From Pseudomonadota bacterium (GTDB taxonomy: Bacteria > Pseudomonadota > Alphaproteobacteria > Rhizobiales > Xanthobacteraceae), in contig JAEYAW010000013.1 of NCBI GenBank assembly GCA_023404675.1, positions 124,001 to 188,000 of the forward strand: a stretch of 64,000 nt of DNA. Direction: 5' to 3'. The notes beneath the pieces were generated by a model. That model saw nothing but the letters and a program-made list of their open reading frames with translations, did not search any database and was not told the DNA's origin. Positions 26,582-33,148 of the stretch are shown in pieces. A program made the translations under genes and the position numbers. Position 1 is the stretch's first letter. The number at the start of each line of letters is the position of its first letter.

Positions 26582-27139
26582 ATGCCGAGACTATGCCTTG
26601 CGATCGTCGCGGTCATTGGCCTGATCGTTGCGTGGCTGCCTGTGCCGGTGGCGGCGCAGGCCAATTTCGATCGCCCCGGCGCGGATTATTCCCGCACGCC
26701 CGTTCTGTCCGGCGATCCCGCCGACTGCGCCCTGCTGTGTGAGCGCGATCGCCGTTGCCGGGCCTGGAGTTTCAACTATCCGACCGACAGTTCCGGCGGC
26801 GGAGCGGTCTGCTGGCTGAAGAACGCCGTGCCGCCGCGTGTCGAGAATCCGTGCTGCGTCTCGGGCGTGCGCGGCGCGGGCGTGATGGAGCGGTTCACGA
26901 ACAACGCCGAGATGTCCACCGACCGGACTGGCGGCGACTATCTGAATTTCGAGATCAAGCCGGCCGATCGCGAGCGCCACGAAGAGGTCTGCCGGGACGC
27001 CTGCGAGGGCGACACCAAGTGCAGGGCCTGGACCTACGTGCGGCCGGGCTATATCGGCGGTGCGCCGCGCTGCTATCTGAAAAAGGAAATCAAGGCTCCC
27101 CGCCGCAAGCCGTGCTGCGTCTCGGGGGTCGTCCGCTAG
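26582..27139 (+). CDS. Secreted protein with two PAN/Apple-like domains
   Basis: 185 residues with a signal peptide (MPRLCLAIVAVIGLIVAW, cleaved near VAAQA). The mature part has two repeats of about 70 residues, each with the Cys pattern of PAN_4 domains: CALLCERDRRCRAWSFNY then CWLKN and PCCVSGV, repeated as VCRDACEGDTKCRAWTYV, CYLKK, PCCVSGV. PAN/Apple domains bind proteins or carbohydrates outside the cell. No partner is evident. The gap before it (26355-26581) shows no further feature. Confidence 0.75.
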   Translation: MPRLCLAIVAVIGLIVAWLPVPVAAQANFDRPGADYSRTPVLSGDPADCALLCERDRRCRAWSFNYPTDSSGGGAVCWLKNAVPPRVENPCCVSGVRGAGVMERFTNNAEMSTDRTGGDYLNFEIKPADRERHEEVCRDACEGDTKCRAWTYVRPGYIGGAPRCYLKKEIKAPRRKPCCVSGVVR

Positions 27140-27189
27140 CGAGAGCGGTTCCCATTTTGACGGAAACGCCGGTCGAGCCATGCCGAGCG

Positions 27190-27300
27190 CTCCCTCTCCC
27201 TCAAGGGAGAGGGCTGGGGTGAGGGGATCAAAACTTTCGATCGAGATTTCCCCTCACCCGGATCGCTGCCGCGATCCGACCTCTCCCCGCCGGGGAGAGG
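27190..27300. repeat. Dispersed palindromic repeat element, intergenic copy
   Basis: A 111-base element rich in hairpins. It starts CTCCCTCTCC, contains a GGGTGAGGGG segment and its complement CCCCTCACCC, and ends in the palindrome CTCTCCCCGCCGGGGAGAG. The 113-base stretch at 34778-34890 inside uvrD has the same order of blocks (CTCCCTCTCCC, CCCTCGCCCGGAT, ATCCGATCTCTCCCC, CGGGGAGAGG). Elements of this sort are common between genes in Nitrobacteraceae. Here it lies between the PAN protein gene and the end of the oxidoreductase gene, and its hairpins could also act as a terminator. Confidence 0.85.
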
Positions 27301-27334
27301 TGAAGACAGCGTTTCCGTCTCAACCTGAAACGCT

Positions 27335-28957
27335 CTAGGTGGACGGGTTGTTTCGAAACAGCGCCCGATGATCGGCGAGAATGGCGCGCGCGGCGTTGTG
27401 GCCGGGCGCGCCGGTGACGCCGCCGCCCGGATGCGCGCCGGAGCCGCAGTGGTAGAGCCCGCGCAGCGGTCCGCGATAGTCCGCGTGACCCAGCATCGGC
27501 CGCGCCGAGAACAACTGGTTCAGCGACAACGCACCATGAAAGATGTCGCCGTCCAGCAGGCCGAATTCGCGCTCCAGATCGAGCGGCGACAGCACTTGCC
27601 GCCCCACCACGCTGGCGGCGAAGCCGGGGGCGTAGCGATCCACCGTCGCGATCATCAGGTCGGCGACCGTCTCGCGGTGATCGTCCCATGAGCGTCCGTT
27701 CGGCAGGCGCGGCGACACATGCTGGCAGAACAGGCTTGCCACATGTGCGCCCTGCGGGGCCAGCGACTCGTCGAGCGTCGAAGGGATCAGAATTTCCACC
27801 ACCGGCTCGCGGCTCCATCCTTCGGCTTTCGCGTCGTGAAAGGCGCGGTCCATGTAATTGAGGCTCGGCGCGATGATGATGCCCGCCGTGAGATGATCGC
27901 CGGCCCCCGGCAGCGCCGTGAAGGAGGGCAGGGCGCTCAGCGCGACATTCATGCGGAAGGTGCCGGACCCGCCCTGCCAGCGCGAAATCCTGCGCAGGAA
28001 CGGCGGCGGCAGCGCGTCGGGCGGTACGAGCCGCGTATAGAGCAGGCGCGGATTTACGTTCGCGGTCACATAGCCCGCGCGGATCGTGGTGCCGTTCTCA
28101 AGCACCACGCCACAGGCGCGATCCTTCTCCACGACGATCTCGCGCACCGGCGCGTCCGTGACGATCTCCGCGCCATGGCTGTGCGCGGCGGCGGCCATGG
28201 CCTGCGTGATCGCGCCCATGCCGCCGATGGCGTGGCCCCACACGCCCTTCTTGCCGTTCACCTCGCCGAAGGCGTGGTGCAGCATCACGTAGGCGGAGCC
28301 GGGGGTGTAAGGGCTTGCGAACGCGCCGACGATGGCGTCGAAGCCGTACAGCGCCTTCACCAGATCGTGCGCGAACACCTCGTCGAGCATGTCTCCGGCG
28401 GGCCGCGTGAACAGGTCGAGCAGCGTGCGCTGCTGATCCAGCGTCAGACGGTTGAGAATGCGGGTGCTGCCCGCCGCATTCACGAGTTCGGGCAGCGTGC
28501 GCCGGCTGAATCCGTCCGTCACATTCGGCGGCGCGCGCAGCACGAAGTCGCGCAGCACGTCGGCGACAGTTTCAAGGTCGCGGTTGAACTCGCCGAGCCG
28601 TTCGGCGTCGCGCGGGTTCAGGCGGCGCACCGCCTCCAGCGTGCGTCCCTCGCCGGTGAGAAGATGGGAGCCGTCGGGTGCGGGCAGGAAGTTCTGCGCG
28701 CGCCGCTCGACGATTTTCAGGCCGTGCTCGTGCAACCGCAGGTCGGCGATCACTTTCGGATTGAGCAGCGAGACGGTGTAGGACGCCACCGAATTGCGGA
28801 AGCCGGGGTGGAATTCCTCGGTCACAGCCGCGCCGCCGGCCACCTTGCGGCGCTCGACCACAGTCACGCGCAGTCCGGCCTTGGCGAGGTAGGCCGCGCA
28901 GGTGAGGCCGTTGTGGCCTGCTCCGATGATGACGACGTCGGTCTGTGGGTCGCTCAT
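27335..28957 (-). CDS. PYROXD2-like FAD-dependent oxidoreductase
   Basis: A 540-residue phytoene dehydrogenase-like flavoprotein. The N-terminal dinucleotide motif is VVIIGAGHNGLTCAAYLAKAG followed by VVERR, and the C-terminal FAD motif reads YHCGSGAHPGGGVTGAPGHN. The arrangement matches the PYROXD2 group, of unknown substrate, rather than a carotenoid desaturase, since no carotenoid gene is nearby. The central part (GHAIGGMGAITQAMAAAA) is family-typical. Length is normal. It stands alone on the minus strand, divergent from the MFS-like gene 180 bases away. Confidence 0.85.
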   Translation of the reverse strand: MSDPQTDVVIIGAGHNGLTCAAYLAKAGLRVTVVERRKVAGGAAVTEEFHPGFRNSVASYTVSLLNPKVIADLRLHEHGLKIVERRAQNFLPAPDGSHLLTGEGRTLEAVRRLNPRDAERLGEFNRDLETVADVLRDFVLRAPPNVTDGFSRRTLPELVNAAGSTRILNRLTLDQQRTLLDLFTRPAGDMLDEVFAHDLVKALYGFDAIVGAFASPYTPGSAYVMLHHAFGEVNGKKGVWGHAIGGMGAITQAMAAAAHSHGAEIVTDAPVREIVVEKDRACGVVLENGTTIRAGYVTANVNPRLLYTRLVPPDALPPPFLRRISRWQGGSGTFRMNVALSALPSFTALPGAGDHLTAGIIIAPSLNYMDRAFHDAKAEGWSREPVVEILIPSTLDESLAPQGAHVASLFCQHVSPRLPNGRSWDDHRETVADLMIATVDRYAPGFAASVVGRQVLSPLDLEREFGLLDGDIFHGALSLNQLFSARPMLGHADYRGPLRGLYHCGSGAHPGGGVTGAPGHNAARAILADHRALFRNNPST

Positions 28958-29136
28958 GGGGCGTTCTTATCGCGGTTCTGCGGCCGGGGACACCGTTGTG
29001 TGACCGGCCGCCGCGCCCGTGCCATTTGCCTGTCGCGATTTCCTATGATTCAGTCGGGCCACCATTCGCGGATGGCCGCATCGCTCCGGGGCTCCCCCTC
29101 CCGGCCGGCGGGCCGCCGGAGAGACCGGGAGCCATC

Positions 29137-31407
29137 ATGACGTCCAGCCTCAGTTCCGCCGTGCCGCGCCAGGCCGGGCGTGAGCGCCTGATCCTCGTGG
29201 TCTATACGGCCGCGATTTTCGTCTCGGCGCTGCTGCTGTTCTCCGTCCAGCCGCTGTTCACCAAGATGGTGCTGCCGAAACTCGGCGGCTCCCCTGCGGT
29301 GTGGTCGGTCGCCATGGTGTTCTTCCAGACGCTGCTGCTGGCCGGATACGCCTATGCGCACTGGCTCACGACCCTGAAACGGCGGGTGCTGCCGGTCGCG
29401 ATTCATCTGGCGCTGCTCGTGGTCGCGCTGGTGACGCTGCCGCTGTCGATCGCCGAGGGGTTCGGCACGCCGCCGACCAGCGGCTATGCGGTCTGGCTGC
29501 TTGGGCTGTTCGCGGTGTCGATCGGCCTGCCGTTCTTCGCGCTCGCCGCCAACAACCCACTGCTGCAGGCCTGGTTCGTGCGGACCGGACATCCGAACGG
29601 GCCGGACCCGTATTTCCTCTATGCGTCCTCGAACATCGGCAGTTTTCTGGCGCTGCTGTCCTATCCGGTCCTGCTGGAGCCACTGTTCGCACTCCACACC
29701 CAGAACCTGATCTGGACCGCCGGCTATGCGGTTCTGGCGGTTTTGATCGCCTGGTGCGGCGTGCTGTTGCTGCGCTCGCCCGCGAATGTCGTGGTGCCGG
29801 TCCGGGAGGACGCGCCGTCCGCCGCGCCGGACTGGCTGCTGCGCCTGCGCTGGATTTTTCTGGCCGCCGTGCCGTCGGGACTTCTGATCGCGGTGACCGC
29901 GCACATCTCGACCGACGTCGCCGCAGCGCCGCTGCTCTGGGTTCTGCCGCTGTCGCTGTATCTGCTCACCTGGGTGCTGGTGTTCCAGTCGCGGCCGCTG
30001 CTGCCGCATGCTCTGATATTGCAGCTTCAGCCGCTGGCGATTGCGGGCACCATCGCGCTGCTGGCCTTCGGCGGCGAGCAGAACCTGCTGCTGACGCTCG
30101 GCGGGCATCTCACCTGTTTCTTCATCATCGCCATGGCCTGCCATGGCGAACTGGCGCGCACCCGGCCCGCCGCCGCCTATCTCACCGGCTTTTACGTGGC
30201 CCTGTCGTTCGGCGGCATGGTCGGCGGTCTGTTCGCGGGTCTGATCGCGCCCTACGCGTTTTCATGGATCGCCGAATATCCGATCCTGATAGCGCTGGCC
30301 GTGCTGTGCCGTCCGGCGATGGCGGCCAGATGGCAGGTGTCCGCCCTGTGGTTCGTGGCCGGCATCGTGGCGCTGGCCGTGCTGCTGATCGCTCCGACCT
30401 TTAGCGGCGGCCGGCTGTTCGTCTGGCTCGCGACCATGCGCGTCGAGGTGATCAGCGCCGTCGGGCTGCTGGCCGCCGCGCTGGCGGTGATCGTGCGGAG
30501 CCCGCGCTGGGCCGTGTTCGCGACCGCCGTGCTGGCGCTGTCGCTGTTGCGGATCTATCCGTCGGACGACGGGCGGGTGGAAACGGTGCGCAGCTTCTTC
30601 GGCGTGCACAAGATTCAGGTCACCTCTGATGGCCGCTTTCACGTGCTGCTGCACGGCACGACCATCCACGGCGCGGAGCGTGTGCTGAACGACGACGGCA
30701 CCAAGGTGACCGGGCGGCCGGAGCCGATTTCCTACTATCACAAGGATGGCGGCATCGGGCAGGCGATCGAGGCGGTCCGGGCGCGCAAGGGCGGCCCGAT
30801 CCGCGTCGCCGTGATCGGGCTGGGTGCGGGAACGCTGACCTGCGCGCAGGGCCCAGGCGAGCGCTGGCGCTTCTTCGAGATCGACCAGAGCATGGTCGAT
30901 ACCGCGCGCGATCCGAAATATTTCAACTATGTCTCGTCATGCGCGCCCGACATGGACCTCGTGCTCGGCGATGCGCGGCTGACCTTCGCGCACGAGCCCG
31001 ATGGGGCCTACGACCTGATCATCGTGGATGCCTACTCGTCCGATGCGATCCCGATTCATCTGGCGACGCAAGAGGCGATGGCGATCTACAAGGCCAAGCT
31101 CGCGCCGGACGGCGTCGTGGCGATGCATGTGTCGAACCGGCATCTGGAGCTTGAGAGCGTGGTGGTCGGCATCGCCGGAGCCAACGGGATGACGAGCTGG
31201 GTCTACAATGAGGATTCCGGCCGTGACAACGACTACATTTTCTCGACCACGGTCGTCGTCTCGGCGCGGCGTTATGCCGATGTGGGCACGATCGGATCGA
31301 GCAGCGTATGGACGCTGACGGCGCCGAATCCCGACCTGCGGGTGTGGACCGATGATTACTGCAACGTGCTCGGTGCGGTGTGGCGGCGGTTCAGCGACGA
31401 CGAGTGA
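29137..31407 (+). CDS. Fused MFS-like membrane protein and spermidine synthase-like domain
   Basis: A 756-residue fusion. The N-terminal about 480 residues form a bundle of about 12 hydrophobic helices (LILVVYTAAIFVSALLLFSV onward). The C-terminal about 230 residues are a Rossmann spermidine synthase-like domain: VIGLGAGTLTCAQG, FFEIDQSMVDTA, LVLGDARLTFAHE, DLIIVDAYSSDAIP. This architecture is a known but poorly characterised family, often annotated as a fused MFS transporter/spermidine synthase. The soluble part keeps SAM-fold residues, but aminopropyltransferase activity is not assured. ATG at 29137 is preferred to a start at 28945, as the intervening part lacks homologous character. A terminator follows. 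Confidence 0.85.
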   Translation: MTSSLSSAVPRQAGRERLILVVYTAAIFVSALLLFSVQPLFTKMVLPKLGGSPAVWSVAMVFFQTLLLAGYAYAHWLTTLKRRVLPVAIHLALLVVALVTLPLSIAEGFGTPPTSGYAVWLLGLFAVSIGLPFFALAANNPLLQAWFVRTGHPNGPDPYFLYASSNIGSFLALLSYPVLLEPLFALHTQNLIWTAGYAVLAVLIAWCGVLLLRSPANVVVPVREDAPSAAPDWLLRLRWIFLAAVPSGLLIAVTAHISTDVAAAPLLWVLPLSLYLLTWVLVFQSRPLLPHALILQLQPLAIAGTIALLAFGGEQNLLLTLGGHLTCFFIIAMACHGELARTRPAAAYLTGFYVALSFGGMVGGLFAGLIAPYAFSWIAEYPILIALAVLCRPAMAARWQVSALWFVAGIVALAVLLIAPTFSGGRLFVWLATMRVEVISAVGLLAAALAVIVRSPRWAVFATAVLALSLLRIYPSDDGRVETVRSFFGVHKIQVTSDGRFHVLLHGTTIHGAERVLNDDGTKVTGRPEPISYYHKDGGIGQAIEAVRARKGGPIRVAVIGLGAGTLTCAQGPGERWRFFEIDQSMVDTARDPKYFNYVSSCAPDMDLVLGDARLTFAHEPDGAYDLIIVDAYSSDAIPIHLATQEAMAIYKAKLAPDGVVAMHVSNRHLELESVVVGIAGANGMTSWVYNEDSGRDNDYIFSTTVVVSARRYADVGTIGSSSVWTLTAPNPDLRVWTDDYCNVLGAVWRRFSDDE

Positions 31408-31442
31408 CGGCGCAGAAGAAGCAGAAGAAGGGTAACAATGCG

Positions 31443-31475
31443 AAAGGGGCGGCCCCGTCCGGAGCCGCCCCTTTT
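31443..31475 (+). terminator. Rho-independent terminator after the fused synthase gene
   Basis: An 11-bp perfect stem (31443-31453 with 31464-31474, core AAAGGGGCGGC) followed by a short T-run (31472-31475). Placed 35 bases after the gene and 38 bases before the stop of the convergent L,D-transpeptidase gene; the A-run before the stem may let it work in both directions. Confidence 0.8.
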
Positions 31476-31511
31476 CAAGCCTGAACTTTTCGTTGTTCAC
31501 GTCGTCCGGCT

Positions 31512-32351
31512 TCACCAGCCCTGATCGTTGAACAGCCCACGGCCGTAGGAGCGCTGCGGCGACGGATAGTACGGCTGGCCGTAGCCCTGCGCCTCATAGC
31601 CGCGGCGATAGTAGCCCGGAGGGGCCGGATAGCGTCGGCCGTCATTCGGATCCTGCGAATAGAAATAGCCATCGTCCGCCCGCGCTTCCTGCTGCGGCGC
31701 GTATTGCTGCTGGCGATAGACCCGCCGCGTGCGGCGCTGCGGCAGCGGATTGCCCGCCGCGTCGAACTCAGGCTCCACGGCACGGGCAGCCGGGGCCCGC
31801 ATCTGAACGTTGGGCACCTGAATGTTGGGCGCCTCCACCTTAACGTCCGGCGTCTCGATATCGTCGCGTCGCGCCACAGCGGTCTTGCGCGACGGCTTCG
31901 GATTGCGTGCCAGCGCCACCTGGGACGAGCCGGTCAGGGTGACCTTGGTCTTCAGGACGCCCTCGCGCTTGACGAGATCGAACAGCGTCGCGGCGTTGGC
32001 GCGGGACAGCCGCACGCAGCCATGCGAGGCGGGTGAGCCGAGCCGGCTCACCGAATCCGTGCCGTGGATGGCGTGGCCGCGCTTGGTGAAGAAGATTGCG
32101 TGCGGCATCGGCGCATCGTCGAACTCCTTGGAGAAGTGGTCCTCCTCCATGCGGAATGTCTGGAAGTTGCCGTTCGGCGTCTCGTAGGACGGCAATCCCG
32201 TCGAGACCGGCCAGCGGTATTTCTCGATGCCGTCCACCGCGACGGTCATCTGCTGGTTGTCCTTGTCGACGGTGATCTCGACGGCGGCCTGTGCGGCCGG
32301 AACGCCGGCCATCAGGCCAAGCGCGACCGCAACGATTCCAAACTTGCGCAT
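31512..32351 (-). CDS. L,D-transpeptidase (YkuD) with a Tyr/Arg/Gln-rich tail
   Basis: 279 residues. After a signal peptide (MRKFGIVAVALGLMAGVPAAQA) comes the YkuD catalytic domain with the HGTDSVSRLG segment and the nucleophile motif SHGCVRLS (Cys near residue 120). It links peptidoglycan stems by 3-3 bonds or attaches proteins. The remainder (from about 155) is low-complexity: short beta-like stretches (VEAPNIQVPNVQM), then a Tyr, Arg, Pro and Gln-rich tail (RRYPAPPGYYRRGYEAQGYG). The start at 32351 has GGAG 5 bases upstream; the GTG at 32357 would be too close to it. Such tails are seen in Hyphomicrobiales and may bind the wall or outer membrane. Confidence 0.9.
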   Translation of the reverse strand: MRKFGIVAVALGLMAGVPAAQAAVEITVDKDNQQMTVAVDGIEKYRWPVSTGLPSYETPNGNFQTFRMEEDHFSKEFDDAPMPHAIFFTKRGHAIHGTDSVSRLGSPASHGCVRLSRANAATLFDLVKREGVLKTKVTLTGSSQVALARNPKPSRKTAVARRDDIETPDVKVEAPNIQVPNVQMRAPAARAVEPEFDAAGNPLPQRRTRRVYRQQQYAPQQEARADDGYFYSQDPNDGRRYPAPPGYYRRGYEAQGYGQPYYPSPQRSYGRGLFNDQGW

Positions 32352-32571
32352 AATCACTCCGGAACCCTGCTTGCAGTGCAGTAAAGCATGGAAAGTTGAA
32401 GCCGTTCCATCACGTTATCGCGTGAACCTTAATGCTATCCGGTACCTGCCGCTCGGTTCTGAAGAGAATGCGACACAGTTTGTGCAACTTTTAGGCGGAG
32501 TCTGCGTTGTGTGACAGCTTGACCCACATTCGTGGGGTCCGTTCGGACCTCGCATCCCCCAAGGAGACGAC

Positions 32572-32922
32572 ATGCGAAACAGGACTCGCGCCGCGACAGC
32601 CGCAGGTTTGGACCTCAGGAGCCTCGCGCTCAATCCGCGGATCGTTCTCGCGATCCTGGCCACCGCTCTGGCGCTGATGCTGGCGTGGCCGGCCCATGCG
32701 CAGGGCATTGTCGGCGGTGCCGAGCGCGGCGCGCGCGAGGGCAACCGGGCGGCCGGGCCGATCGGCGGACTCGTCGGTGGCGCCGTTGGCGCCGGTGTCG
32801 GCGGTGCCGTGGGCGGCGTGAAAGGGGTGCTTGGCATTCCGGATGAGCAAGCGCGCCGCCGCCATGGTCCCCGCTGCCGCGGCTATTACGACCGCCACGG
32901 CCGTTTCCGCTGCTATCGCTGA
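32572..32922 (+). CDS. Small secreted glycine-zipper protein
   Basis: 116 residues. A long N-terminal region with a hydrophobic stretch (IVLAILATALALMLAWPAHA) acts as a signal or anchor. A glycine-rich segment (GPIGGLVGGAVGAGVGGAVG) with the every-fourth-residue Gly of glycine zippers follows, and then a basic C-terminus with two cysteines. Glycine zippers often insert in or stabilise membranes. The start has AAGGAG 5 bases upstream. Function unknown. A terminator follows at 32955. Confidence 0.7.
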   Translation: MRNRTRAATAAGLDLRSLALNPRIVLAILATALALMLAWPAHAQGIVGGAERGAREGNRAAGPIGGLVGGAVGAGVGGAVGGVKGVLGIPDEQARRRHGPRCRGYYDRHGRFRCYR

Positions 32923-32954
32923 TCAGCCGAACCGTTAGATATCCCCAAACAATT

Positions 32955-32988
32955 CAGGCCGGTCGCGGGTGCGGCCGGCCTGCTGCAT
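32955..32988. terminator. Terminator between the glycine-zipper gene and uvrD
   Basis: An 8-bp stem CAGGCCGG (32955-32962) and CCGGCCTG (32975-32982) followed by CTGCATTTT. The stem is GC-rich and the T-run short. It lies 32 bases after the small gene. The remaining gap to the uvrD stop at 33149 shows nothing else I can name. Confidence 0.55.
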
Positions 32989-33148
32989 TTTGGGCGATCG
33001 TCTCTCTGAAATGATCGTCTTTGGCTATCCGCGTCCGGCGCTGCGAGTGGGCGCAGCGGACGATGTCGGTCAGTTTTTAGGCATCGGGTTAAGGAGAGGT
33101 GAACCCTGCTTTGTGCAGGGCAACAGCCCGCGTGATCCTCCGCTCAGG

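Noticed and set aside
27190..27300. CRISPR or transposon end
   Set aside because: There is no regular repeat-spacer array and no transposase; the structure fits a dispersed palindromic element.
29137..31407. A bona fide spermidine synthase gene
   Set aside because: The soluble domain is fused to a membrane bundle and the family reaction is not established, so speE is not used.
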